DNA of 64,000 bases. Source: Aureococcus anophagefferens. Taxonomy: Eukaryota; Sar; Pelagophyceae; Pelagomonadales; Pelagomonadaceae. How positions within the stretch are numbered: the first letter of the stretch is position 1; every line of letters begins with the position of its first letter. Positions 37,216 through 47,580 of the stretch are shown here, piece by piece. The stretch spans positions 108,340 to 172,339 of the forward strand of contig NW_008705588.1 of assembly GCF_000186865.1 (NCBI RefSeq). The letters are read 5' to 3'. The notes below the pieces were generated by a model. That model was not told the origin of the DNA. It made no database searches and saw only the letters and a program-made list of their open reading frames with translations. The translations under genes and the position numbers were made by a program.

Positions 37216-38956
37216 TCACGACGCGGACTCCGCGTCGCCCTGGCCGGGGTGGACGCGGCGGAGGTCGTCGGCCGAGTCGACGCGGCGGATCTCGTCGCCG
37301 TTCGCGTCGTCCGTGACCTCCGAGATGCGGTCGAGGTCGCTCTTGCCGAGCTCGGCGTCGAGGAACGTGTCCATCTCGTAGGCCGACCTGCCGTGGTGCG
37401 CGTCGTCGAGGCCGTCGATCTCCTCGTCCATGGACACGCGGAGCGCGCCCGCGCGGCGGAACAGGAGGAAGAAGGGCCCCATCGTCGCGCCGACCCAGAG
37501 CGCGATGGCGCCGAAGGCGACGGCCTGGGCGCCGAGGAGCGACCCGTCGCCGCCGTAGAGCAGGCCCCTGGCGTCGGAGCCGTAGACGGCGCGCATGCGC
37601 GAGGGCGCCGCGAAGAGCGCGGGCGCGAGCATGCCCCAGGCGCCGGCGAAGAAGTGGACGGCCGTCGCGTTCACGGCGTCGTCGACCTTGCGCCGCTCGA
37701 GGAACGCGGCGCCCCAGGCGTAGGACCACGCGCCCCCGGCGCCGACGGCGACGGCGGCCCAGGGCTCGACGACGGCGCAGGAGCCCGTCGTCGACGCGAG
37801 GCCCGCCAAAAGGCCGTTGCACATCTCCGCGACGTCGTAGGTCCCGTTGAGGCGGTACGTCGCCAACAAGCTCGCCAGCCCGCCGGCGACGGCGCCGAGC
37901 GTCGTCGTCACGGCGACGCGCGCGGCCGTCTCCGGCTGCTCCGCGTCGCGCGTGAGCGCGAGCGTCGACCCCGGGTTGAAGCCGTACCAGCCGATCCAGA
38001 GGAGGAACGTGCCGAGCACGACGAGGGGCATGGAGTGGCCGCGGATCGGCGTGTTCCGCCGCAGCGTCGCGATCAGCGCCGCGTCGACGCCCCGCTCCGA
38101 CGCCGCGTCCTCGAAGCGGCCGAGCCGCGGGCCCAGGACCCGCACGGCGATGCCCGCGGCGCCGCCGCCGACCATGTGGACGACGCCGGAGCCCGCGAAG
38201 TCGACGGCGCCGACGCCGAAGAGCGGGCTCGGGCGGTTCGGGCTCAGCCAGCCCGCGTCGGACCAGACCCAGTGCGCGACGACGGGCCAGACGAAGCCCG
38301 CGAGGAACGCCGAGTAGCCCGCGTACCTGGATATTCAACCCGACTTCAATGTGCGCGTATTCGAATGTTTTGACAAAACACTCCCGCTGCGCTTCGAGAA
38401 CTCGCTGAGAGCAATCGATCCGTCCAAAAATCAGCCGAATCGACTTCGATTTGATTGAGATGGAGAGTTCTGAAGTTTGGTGGGGACCCCCCAAACCAGT
38501 CGTTGATTTCCACACAGCCGCGTACGCGGCCAACGCGCAGCGCTCCGCGACGGCGCCGGAGACGATCGTCGCGGACGTCGCGGCGAAGGCGAACTGGAAG
38601 AACCAGGACTTGAAGCCGTGCGACTCCGCGCCCTCGAAGCCGTCGGAGAGGAAGAAGTGGCGCGACCCGACGAAGCGCGACCCGCGCGACCCGTCGCCCG
38701 GGCCGCCGTACGCGAACGCGTAGCCCGTGGCCCAGAACGAGAGCGCGCCGACGCAGAGATCCAGCAGGTTCTTCAGCAGGATGTTCTGCGCGTTCTTCGC
38801 GCGGATGGACCCCGCGCAGAGCATGGCGAATCCCGCCTGCATCAGCAGGACGAGCACGCCGCAGTAGAGCACCCAGTGCGTGTCCAGGGCGAAGGCCACG
38901 GACGCCGGGGCGTAGCGCGCGTCGAGGAACTCGAGCTCTTCATTCGTGAAGTTCAT
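37216..38956 (-). CDS. AMT: ammonium transporter (AMT/Rh family)
   Basis: Exons 38956-38526 and 38326-37216 give 513 residues. The order of AMT motifs is complete: VLVLLMQAGFAMLCAGSIRAKNAQNILLKNLLD, GAVAERCALAAYAGYSAFL, VDFAGSGVVHMVGGGAAGIAVRVLGPRLG, LWIGWYGFNPGS, MCNGLLAGLASTTGSCAVVEPWAAVAVG, VDDAVNATAVHFFAGAWGMLAPALFA. The conserved His of the twin-His pore are in VVHMVGG and VHFFAGAWG. A charged cytosolic tail of about 85 residues could be regulatory. Imports ammonium at the plasma membrane. Group A introner inserted in reverse orientation within the AERC region. Confidence 0.93.
38327..38525 (-). mobile_element. introner, group A, reverse orientation relative to its gene
   Basis: Intron of 199 nt on the minus strand. 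The TSD is GTACGCGG on the coding strand (38525-38518 and 38326-38319), perfect. On the coding strand the element reads CTGTGTGGAAATCAACGACT to GGTTGAATATCCAG, that is, the group A element turned round relative to the ACC copy. Because both ends carry CTG...CAG, an AG acceptor is available in this orientation too. The 3' terminal repeat is partly deleted. Confidence 0.93.
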
Positions 38957-39134
38957 CGCGCGTATCGGGGGGGCGGTCCCTCTCTCTCTAGCGCATTAGG
39001 CGACGCACCCCGCCTACGCGCCTGCGTCTCGCGCGAAGGACCGGGGCCCGCGGTCGTCGACCGCGGGCAGCGACGAAGCGACGACGACGCCGCGCGTGAT
39101 GGCCTGCGGCCTTGAAGGCACCGTGCATCACGAT

Positions 39135-42100
39135 TTAGTCGTCGCGCGCCGCCGGCGAGGGCGGCGCCGTGCTGAGGAGCGTGTAGACGGCGGAGCCGCG
39201 GTAGTAGTTGCCGACGCGGCGCGTGGGGGGGCACCCCGTGTGGGTGGCGCCGTCCTGGCGCGGCACGCGCTTGGTGCACTCCAGCGCGTGCGTGTAGACG
39301 CCGCCCGCGCGCACGTCGTTGGCCCAGAAGCCGCCGTTCGCCAACTGGAGGTTGAAGGCCTTGGAGGCGTCGTGCGGCACGGTGCGGAACTTGACACTGG
39401 TGTTGTGCTCGACGTCGACGTCCGTCGCGGGCACGAAGAAACCGTCGTCGCGCAGGTAGTAGTAGAAGGCGACCGTCACGACGAAGATCGGGTAGAAGAG
39501 CTTGTTGCCGTTGGCGCCGTAGCTCAGCACCTTGACGTCGCGGTGGGGCGCGAGGCTCGACTCGCCGGGCACCACCTTCGCGACGAAGAGCACGCGGTCC
39601 GCGCGCCAGCGGTTGCTCGGGACGACGGACCCGGGCTGCGGCTCGTGGGAGGAGGTTAAGCCCTTCGCGTTGTGGATCAGGTCGTCGAGCGCGGCGCCCG
39701 TGACCTCGGTGCGGCCCTGGTTGCCGTGGACGGCGTCCTCGAGCCGCTTCGACCAGTTGACCTTGTTCGGCACCTGGGATGCGACGTCGGTGAAGTTCTG
39801 GTTGATGCCGGCGTTGAAGAAGCCCGGGTAGCTGTAGGTCTCGGGCCGCCGCGCCTTGAGGAACAGGTTCTCGTCGAAGGGGCACTTCACCATGTCGGCC
39901 TGGGCGCCGAACGCGTCGGCGCGGAGGTTCTCGAACCTCGCCGGCGGCCGCGACGTCGTCGCGGCGTCGTTGCGGGGCAGCGACGCGCCGTCGTCGTAGA
40001 GGAGGACCGTCGAGCGCCCCCGACCGGTCACCCGGCTCGTCGACGACGTGGCGACGAAGATGCCGTCGCCGTTCGACAGCGCCGAGAAGCCCCTGATCAT
40101 GTGCAGGTGCTCGGGCGCCTTGGCCGTGGGGAAGACCGAGGAGGCCGTGTGGTCGCCGTCGTCGTCCTTCTTCGCGAGGGACGCGACGGGCTTGCCGGCC
40201 GCCTTGGCCGCGGCGTCGGCCGCCTCGGCCGCGGCGTCGGCCTTGACCTTGGCGTCGGCCGGCATGGCCCACAGCGGCGTCGGCTCGTGGACGCCCGCCT
40301 CGTTCGCCGAGATGCACCAAAGCTCGGCGGCGATGTAGCGCACGTCGATGACCGTGAGGGACTCGCCCGCGAGCATGCCCGCCTCGACCTCGTGCTTGAA
40401 GCCGCGCAACTCGCAGAGCACGGCCTGCTCGAGCGCGTGGCGCCGCGCCTCCTCGCAGAGCACGGCCTGCTCGAGCGCGTGGCGCCGCGCCTCCTCCAGG
40501 CGCCGCTCGCGGTTCGCGTGCTTGGCGTCGTCGGCGGCGGCGTCGGCGGCGGCGCGGTCCGCACGCTTGAGGAGCTTCTCGAGCGCCTTGCTCTCGCGGT
40601 CGCGCTCGCGGTTCGCGTGCTTGGCGTCGTCGGCGACGGCGTTGGCGGCGGCGGCGTCCGCGCGCTTGAGGAGCTTCTCGAGCGCCTTGCTCTCGCGGTC
40701 GCGCTCGCGGTTCGCGTGCTTGGCGTCGTCGGCGACGGCGTTGGCGGCGGCGGCGTCCGCGCGCTTGAGGAGCTTCTCGAGGGCCTTCTCGAGGGCCTTG
40801 CGCTCGCAGTCGCGCTTCTCGAGGGCCTCGCGCTCGCGCTTCTCGACGAACGCCTTCTCCTTGGCCTTCGCGAGGGCCTTGGCGTCGGCCTGGGAAAGGC
40901 CGGCGACGTAGCGCTTCATCGGGGCCGAGTGCCAGTGCAGCTTGACCGCGTTCTCGTTTCGGCGGGGCAGGCCCTTGGCGACCTCGCTCCACTCGTCGCC
41001 GTACTGCAGGTAGAGCTCGAGGAGGCGCTGGTGCTCGTGCTGCGTCCACGGGCCCGTCCACGGGCCCGACGCCACGCGCGCCTTCTCCTTGGCCTTCGCG
41101 AGGGCCTTGGCGTCGGCCTGGGAAAGTCCGGCGAGGTAGCGCTTCATCGCGGGCGAATCGTTCCAGTGTTGCTTCACCGCTTCCTCCGTCCGGCCGGGCA
41201 GGCCCTTGGCGACCTCGCTCCAGTTGTTGGGGTACTGCACGTAGAGCTCGAGGACGCGCTGGTGCTCGTGCGGCGTCCACGGGCTCGACGTGCACGCCTT
41301 CTCCTTGGCCTCCTCGAGGGCCGCGGCCTCGGCCGGCGGCAGCGCGTCGATGTAGCGCTTCATCGCGGCCGAGTACCAGTGGTGCTCGACGGCGGACTCG
41401 TTCCGGCCGGGCAGGCCCTTGGCGACCTCGCTCCAGTCGTTGCGGTACTGCAGGTAGAGCTCGCGGAGGAGCTGGTGCTCGTGCGGCGTCCACGGGCCCG
41501 ACGTCGCCTTCTCCTTGGCCTCCGCGAGGGCAGCGCCCTCGGCCGGCGGCAGCGCGTCGAGGTAGCGCTTCATCGTGGCCGAGGACCAGTGTCTCTCGAC
41601 GGCGACCTCGGTCCGGCCGGGCAGGCCCTTGGCGACCTTGCTCCAGTCGTTGGGGTACTGCACGTAGAGCTCGACGACGCGCTGGTGCTCGCGCTCCGTC
41701 CACCGGCTCGACGTGCGCGCCTTCTCCTTGGCCTCCGCGAGGGCCGCGGCCGCGGCCGGCGGCAGCGCGTCGAAGACGCCGGCGAGGGCGTCGGCGTAGC
41801 GCTTCTCGAACTTGACGTCAAGCCAGAGCGCCGCCTCGTGGACGTCGTCGCCCTCGACGTTGAACGTCATCGCGTTGCGGAACACGAGGCGCACGTCGGC
41901 CGCGAACGTGTGCACCGTGTAGTCGCCCGCGTCGAGCTTGGCCTTGACCGTGCCGAAGTCCATGGGCGCGGCGACGATCGTCGGGTAGTCGTCGTTGCCC
42001 ATGACCTCCGGGTCCACGGGCTCGAGGAACCACTCGGCCTGCTTCGTCCGCATGAGGTACTCGAGCACGTCGCCGCAGGCCGCGAGGCACGCGGCGCCGA

Positions 42101-43671
42101 CGGCCGCCTCCGCCGCCGTCGGCGGCGCCTCGTCGACGGCCATGGCGTCGGGCGCCGCGGCCGCGGCCGCCTCGGAGTCGTCGTTGTCGTCGCCGCCGGG
42201 CGGGTCCGAGGGCTTCGCGTCGCCCGCGGCGCCGATGCGCTGGAGCCCCGCCTTGGCCTCGTCGTCGCCGAGCTCGGCCGCGCAGGAGTAGTAGTGGTAC
42301 GCGGCGCGCCGGTCCGCGTTGACGCCGTCGCCGCCGTGCTCGAGCGCCTTGGCCGCGAGGAGCATGCAGACGAGGTGGCGCGCGTCCGCCGCGGTGCGCC
42401 AGGCTGCGACGGCGGCGGCGAAGTCGACGTCGAAGCCCAGCAGGCCGTCGCGGCGGCAGAGGCCGAGCACGTAGTAGCTCCGGCAGTCGCCGTGCGTCGC
42501 CAACTCGAGGAGCGCCGCGCGGCCCTTGGCGAGGTCGACCTTGAGCTTCGTGACGCCGTTGACCTCCTCCGAGTTCTCCGGCGTGTACTCGTCGACGGGC
42601 GGCGCGAGGCCCAGGCGCACGAGCGCCTCGACGTTGCCGTGGTGCGCGGCCTTGAGCCAGAGCTCCGTGTTCTCCTGGTAGCCGCGGACGTACACGGGGT
42701 CGCTGCGGCTCCGGAGCACGGCGGGCGGGAGCTGCACGAGGTCCGCCTTCGCGTCGACGGCCATGGCGTCGGCCTCGGGCGTCTCCGCCGCGACCGCCTC
42801 CTGCACGGGCGCCTCCGCCGCGGGCGCCTCCGCCGCGGTCGCGTCCGCGGCGTCGCCGTCCGCGGCGTCGAGCGCGTCGGACGCGCCGCGCGGGCTCCGG
42901 GGGCTCGACGGCTGCGCGGGCGCCTCCCAGGGCAGCAGGTAGGACGGGTTGTCCACGAGCTCGCCGGGGATGAAGCGCCGGCCGTTCGCGATAAAGGCCG
43001 CGCCCGGCGACACCGTCGTCGCGACGCGCCGCGACGCCTCGTCGAGCTCCGCGGGCGCGACGGCGCGCGGCCGCGGCGACGAGAACGCAAAGCGCGCGCG
43101 CCCGGCCGCGCCCGCGGGCAGCGGCGACGAGCACGTCTCCGGCCAGAGCTGCAGGAGCTCGGGCCCGAACGCCGCCTTCCGCGCCGCGTCGGCCTCGGCG
43201 AAGGCCGCCGTCACGTAGGTCACTCGCTGCCGCTGCGGCGGCGCAGGACCCTCGGCCCCGGCCGCCGCCGCCCGCGACGCCGCCGCCCGCGACGCGTCGG
43301 CCGCGTCCGCGCCGCCGCCGTCCGCGCAGAGCTGCTTCGCGCCGCCGTCGCGCGCGCCGGCCGCCGCGCCGTCGCCGCGGGGCCGCTTCGCGTCGCCGTC
43401 GCGCGCGTCGGCCGCCGCGCCGTCGCGGTCCGCGCGGGACCGCTTCCGCGTGGCGTGGGCCTCGGGCGCGGGCGCCGCGGCCGCCTCCTGCACGGGCTCC
43501 TCCTGCACGGGCGCGAACGGCGCCCGACGCCGCGGCGCCGCTCCCGAGTCGTTCGCCGCCGCGCCGCCGTACGCGAACGCCTGTGGGATTGGGGGTCTTG
43601 GGTACGCGGAGGGGGGTCGGGGACGGGGTGCGGGGCGGGGTGCGGGGGTCGGCGCGCACCTCGTCGGCCAT
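39135..43671 (-). CDS. bromodomain protein with four SANT/Myb repeats and Sel1-like region
   Basis: Probable exons 43671-43660 (MADE) and 43580-39135 with a 79-nt C-rich intron give 1485 residues; an open frame continues upstream but looks untranslated. In order: an Ala-rich charged N-terminus with NLS-like KRSRADRD and KRPRGD; ankyrin/Sel1-like segments (ELWLKAAHHGNVEALVRLGL, GRAALLELATHGDCRSYYVLGLCRRDG); a bromodomain at about 510-595 (DYPTIVAAPMDFGTVKAKLDAGDYTVHTFAADVRLVFRNAMTFN). Four SANT/Myb repeats start at about 629, 698, 769 and 848, each of the type WTxxEHQRxxELYxQYxNDWSxVAKGLPGRxExAVxxHW. A coiled coil with three 28-residue KALEKLLKRADAAAANAVADDAKHANRERDRES units follows, then an unrecognised C-terminal domain of about 400 residues. 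Likely a nuclear chromatin reader. Confidence 0.8.
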
Positions 43672-44377
43672 TTGGTCGTTTGCGCTAAGATGTGCTGACA
43701 AGCTGAGGCCAACAACAAACAGCAGATGCCTGACCATAAAAACACCCAGGGGGGCGCGCAGGGGGCGTGGGGAGGGCGCGCGACGTATCGCTTTTGTTGC
43801 TCGCGTCGTCTAGGCCGCACACGTCGCGCCTTGGAGCTCCGCGATTTTGAATGAGTGGGTGCTCTGCTCTTGGGACTGTGGCAAAAACAAACAGCCCAAA
43901 CTGCGAAGTTTGAGAGCCGCGGGGGCCCGTCGCAGCGCATCGAGAATCTTCACCTCGTCGTACCGCGCCTCGTCGGCGTCGTCGCCGCCATCGCGAGGGC
44001 GCAGCAGCAGCTCACGGCGGCTCCGCGGTCGCCGCCGTCGGGCGTCGGGCGTCGGGCGTCGCAGCGCCGACGTCACGACATGGTCGCGGTCGCGCCGCCC
44101 GTCGTCGCGGAAGCACAACGGCGGCGCCTGGGTCGTGCCCCGCCGCGGGGCGCGTCGGGTCATGCCCGCCTCCTCGGCCTCGGCGGCCGATGTCCAGCGA
44201 CTGCGGCCCCATGAGGCGGCGGGCAGCCGCCCCCCTTCCAGCCCGAGGGACAGGCTTGGGCTGGAGGCCCGACGACACCCGCGCGATGCCCATCCCCGCC
44301 CCGAAGAACGAGGACTCGTCGCGGGGCGACGGGGACGTCGTCGGCAGCTGCCGCCGTCACAGGTCGTTGCGATTCAG
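43672..44377. other. intergenic region with a possible small minus-strand ORF
   Basis: A minus-strand frame ends at 43810; its last 60 residues (ARYDEVKILDALRRAPAALKLRSLGCLFLP, then EQSTHSFKIAELQGATCAA) are less biased than the shadow frames and may be a real C-terminal exon, while its Arg-rich upstream part is not convincing. A TTTGTTTTTGCCACAG stretch inside it looks like an acceptor. The rest shows no feature. 44170-44377 is GC-rich without recognisable coding sequence. Confidence 0.3.
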
Positions 44378-46014
44378 CTAAGTCTTCGCCCCGGTCCCCA
44401 ACATGAATCCCATCAAGNNNNNNNNNNNNNNNNNNNNNNNNNNNNNNNNNNNNNNNNNNNNNNNNNNCGCCTCTGATGCCGCCGTCGCCGCTTCGTACTT
44501 CGCGTTAATCTCGAGCAGCGTCGCCTCGTGCTTCTTCTTAACGCCGAGCCGCTCCGTGCCGCGATGTAGTTGTTTCTCCATGGCTTCTATCTTCGTATCC
44601 AAGGCATCTCTCTCCGCACGCATCTGCTTCTTTTGCTGCTCGGCGACGGGCGTGTAGCCGTTGGGAAGAAATTTCAGAGCGCGCGAGCCTCCAAAGTTGA
44701 TGTCGACGACGCCCGCCCGCATGGACAGCGCGGGGTAGTATCCCACGCTGCCGACGGAGATGGAGCGGAAGACGAACTCGTTGCATTCTCCGTTGACGGA
44801 GAAGCGGATCTCGCGGCCGTCGAGGTCGAGCATAAAGCCGACGGTGTCGCCGACCGACCAAAGCGGTGCTCTCCGCTCTTGAGGGGAAGGCTCGGAATTG
44901 TGCAGGAAAAAGCCTCCGTTGCACGCCGCGTACGAGAAACGGTCCTCGCCGCAGCCGTACTGCCCGAGCACACACAACGGTTCCCAGCCGCGCAGGGCCC
45001 AGCCGAACTGCGGATCGCACACCTCCGTGATTTCTACTTCGTAAAACCATTTGCCGCTCGTCAGCGCAACCTCCGGGAGCCCGACCGTCGCCACGATTTG
45101 GTTTTCTTCTGAAATATTGTCCATCAGCTGATCCATGCGCCACTGGCTGTCCTCGCAACGGAGCCGGCCGGTGCAAGGGAAGATCCACGACAAAGACGAT
45201 GAGAGCCCGAGACGCGCCGTAGACTCGTTAAAAAAACCGACCTCAATAGCGTAGCGACTTTTGTCGTTGGCCTCCATCTTCTCGTAGGTTTGCTTCTGCT
45301 CTGGCGTTAGCTCTCTCCATAACCTGCCGAGATTTTTGCCTGCGGGGAGGCATCATCGCGCGTAAAAACAGCTCCAGGACGCCGCGGTGCGCCGATCTCG
45401 CCGGGAGACATTCCCCGCTTCTCCAATTTCGGGCGTTCCGCCATGGCCATGAAGATGCTCGCCTTCCGAGGCTGCTTGAGAGCGCTGAATTCCTCATGCG
45501 CCTCGGCCCGGGTTCGGTCGTGCGTCATGTGCCTGATCGCGTCCCCGAATTCCTCCTTTAGCAGCTCGCCTCCGTCCGTGTGCTCGAGCTGGCGAGCCAC
45601 GGCCTGGATCAATGCCTCCCCCTTGTGACTGCCGTCTCGAAGTGCTCGCTGTGTGAAAGCGCTCGGCGGGAACTCATCGCGCTCCAGGACCTCTGCCACG
45701 ACCTGCTTCAAAACGTCTAGCGGAATTAGCAGCGGCTCAAGTCCATCCCGGATCTTCTTGATCGTGCCGAAGAACGCGTCCCCGAATTCGTTCTTAATCC
45801 GCGCGCCTCCGTCCGGCTGGTTGAGGTGTTTCGACAGTTCGTTCAGCACGATGTCCTCGAACTCACTCGCATGGAAACACGCCGACTCACCCACCGAGGC
45901 GATCGCGAGCATGGCACACCGCACTCCATGCTTCACGACAGCGTCGCTCAAAACCGCCGCGCCGTCGTCTCCTCTTTCCACGCCTGGGAGCGCCGTCTCT
46001 CGCGCGCCCCACAT
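44378..46014 (-). CDS. HMG-box and SPRY-domain protein (3' part crosses an assembly gap)
   Basis: Exon 1 is 46014-45393; exon 2 begins at 45339 and runs into the 50-N gap at 44418-44467. The N-terminus has two related units, VLNELSKHLNQPDGGARIKNEFGDAFFGTI and LIQAVARQLEHTDGGELLKEEFGDAIRHM, of a repeat I do not know. The HMG box spans the splice: KQPRKASIFMAMAERPKLEKRGMSPGEIG|KNLGRLWRELTPEQKQTYEKMEANDKSRYAIE. The SPRY/B30.2 domain follows (TSGKWFYEVEITE, DTVGFMLDLDGREIRFSVNGEC, SVGYYPALSMRAGVVDINFGG). Next is a coiled coil (EQQKKQMRAERDALDTKIEAMEKQL). The coding sequence is clearly less GC-rich than its neighbours. DNA binding by the HMG box is expected; the SPRY partner is unknown. The 53-nt intron has a GC donor. 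Confidence 0.75.
44418..44467. other. assembly gap (50 N)
   Basis: A run of exactly 50 N interrupts the coiled-coil part of the HMG-SPRY gene. The true length is unknown; the LMGFMLGTGAKT end after it may or may not belong to the protein. Confidence 0.98.
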
Positions 46015-46053
46015 GGCTCACGCCATGCTGCTGCCCCACGCCGTGCTGTCGGG

Positions 46054-46073
46054 CTGCAACTTCTATGCAACTT
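46054..46073 (+). promoter_or_regulatory. doubled TGCAACTT motif in the HMG-SPRY/SDR divergent promoter
   Basis: CTGCAACTTCTATGCAACTT lies in the 151-bp gap between the starts of the divergent HMG-SPRY and SDR genes. It resembles the element at 35276-35294 upstream of DHAD. Confidence 0.35.
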
Positions 46074-46165
46074 CCCATTCAGCGTCGGCCTCCCGAGCCC
46101 GGCTAGTCCGCGCCGACAGCCGAGCCACCGGCGCCGTCGCCACGCTCTCTCTGCGCGCCGGCGAC

Positions 46166-47508
46166 ATGCATCGCGCGCTCTTTGCAACGCGGCACCTGCG
46201 CCGCGCGCGCGCGCTGTCGACGCGCGTCGCACAGCATCCATCCGCGCGCCGCGCCGCCGCCGCCGCCGCCGCCGCCGCGGGCCTCTGCGCCGTCGCCGCC
46301 GGCGGCGCGCCGGCGCGGTCCGACGTCCGGTCGAAGACGCTCTTCGACGCCGCCAAGTTCGGGTCGCCGCGCTACGACGGCGACGTGTGCATCGTCACGG
46401 GCGGGTCCACGGGCATCGGCGCCGCGTGCTGCGCGACGCTCGCGGCGGCCGGCGCCGTCGTCTACAGCGTCGACGTCGCGGCGCCGCCGGCCGCCGCGCC
46501 CGGCGTGACGCACCTCGCCTGCGACGTGAGCGACGTGCGCGCCCTGCGCAAGGCCATCGGCGCCGTGGCCAAGGCCCACGGCCGCGTCGACGTCTTGGTG
46601 TCGAACGCGGGCGTCCGGCGCCGGGGCGGGAAAAGGGCGCGACATTCCCAACTTCAAAGGCTCCTCTCTCGGCCGTGTTCCACTCGTTTCGGCTGACTTT
46701 TGGACGAGCGATCATCTCTCGGAACGGTCTCGACGCGTGGATGCTTTTTCTCGAGCGCGCACCCACGTCGAAGCGACGTTGAATCACCCGTTTCCTGCCC
46801 AGGTCTGGCACGGCGGCGACTTCGAGGCCGTCGACGAGCGGGCCTTCGACCGCGTCGTCGGCGTCAATCTAAAGGGCACGTTCTTCGCCGTCCAGGCCGC
46901 CGTGCCCCACATGCGGGACCGCGGCGGCGCGGTCGTGATCATCGGCAGCGACCAGTCGCTCGTCGGCAACTGTGCCGAATTCAAATCTTCAACTCAACTT
47001 CAATGTGAGCGTACGCGAATGTTTCGACGCAACTTCTTTGGCTTGGCTTCGAGAACTCGATGAGAGCAATTGATTCGTCCAAAAATCAGCCGAATCGACT
47101 TCGATTCGACCGAGCTAGAGAGGTTTGAAGTTTTTGCTGGACAGGGCGTTCCACTGGTTGATTCGCACACAGGTCGGCAAGCCCGAGCAGCACCTCTACG
47201 GCTGCACCAAGGGCGCCATCGCCCAGCTGTCCAAGTCCCTCGCGGCGCACTACGCGCCGGCGGGCATCCGCGTCAACTGCGTCTGCCCGGGGACCATCGA
47301 CACGCCCCTCATGCACGGCGCGGTCGCCGACTTCGTCGAGAAGAAGGGCGCCAACGCCGAGGAGCTCTACGCCTGGCTCGAGACGGCCCAGCCGCTCCCG
47401 CGCCTCGGCACGCCCGCGGAGGTCGCCGCCCTCGTCGCCTGCGTCGCGAAGATCCCCTTCTGCGTCGGCTCCGTCATCTCCGTCGACGGCGGCTACACGG
47501 CGCAGTGA
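46166..47508 (+). CDS. short-chain dehydrogenase/reductase (SDR), organelle-targeted
   Basis: Three exons (46166-46612, 46803-46961, 47173-47508) give 313 residues. The N-terminal 55 residues are Arg/Ala-rich (MHRALFATRHLRRARALSTRVAQ), then hydrophobic, as in a mitochondrial or plastid presequence. The classical SDR motifs follow: VCIVTGGSTGIGAACC (NAD(P)-binding TGxxxGIG, about 73), HLACDVSD, VLVSNAG, FDRVVGVNLKGTFF, catalytic Ser in VVIIGSDQS, the YxxxK pair in LYGCTKGAIAQLSKSLA (about 211) and VNCVCPGTIDTPL. The end VGSVISVDGGYTAQ is typical. Substrate unknown. The two introners belong to groups B and A and fall between NAG and V, and between the Ser and Tyr motifs. Confidence 0.88.
46613..46802 (+). 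mobile_element. introner, group B (first intron of the SDR gene)
   Basis: Intron of 190 nt. The TSD is GTCCGGCG at 46613-46620 and GTCTGGCA at 46803-46810 (6 of 8), so this is a relatively old insertion or a constrained one. The element starts CGGGGCGGGAAAAGG and ends CCCGTTTCCTGCCCAG. The interior has AACTTCAAAGGCTCC and GGACGAGCGATCATCTCTCG as in other group B copies. The donor is GT. Confidence 0.85.
46962..47172 (+). mobile_element. introner, group A, sense orientation (second intron of the SDR gene)
   Basis: Intron of 211 nt with perfect TSD GTCGGCAA (46962-46969 and 47173-47180). The ends are CTGTGCCGAATTCAA and TTGATTCGCACACAG, an inverted repeat with a few changes. The interior matches the tyrosinase and ACC copies. 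Splicing gives DQSL|VGKPEQHLYG in frame. Confidence 0.92.
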
Positions 47509-47537
47509 GCCGGCGCCGCGCGCGCGCCCCTACTCAT

Positions 47538-47543
47538 AATAAA
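47538..47543 (+). terminator. candidate polyadenylation signal of the SDR gene
   Basis: AATAAA occurs 30 bases after the SDR stop in the 72-bp gap before the convergent gene that ends at 47581. Confidence 0.5.
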
Positions 47544-47580
47544 GCGACGCCCGAGTAGCAGCCCCCCGCCGCCGCGCCGC

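Noticed and set aside
39672..43688. Plus-strand open frame of 1338 residues opposite the bromodomain/SANT gene
   Set aside because: Apparent repeats (GLREGLGVGLGKA types) only mirror the SANT and coiled-coil repeats of the real minus-strand gene.
43672..43940. N-terminal extension of the bromodomain protein up to 43940
   Set aside because: The sequence (CFCHSPKSRAPTHSKSRSS and beyond) has no conserved pattern, while a short first exon MADE with a C-rich intron gives a tidy start. Not proven.
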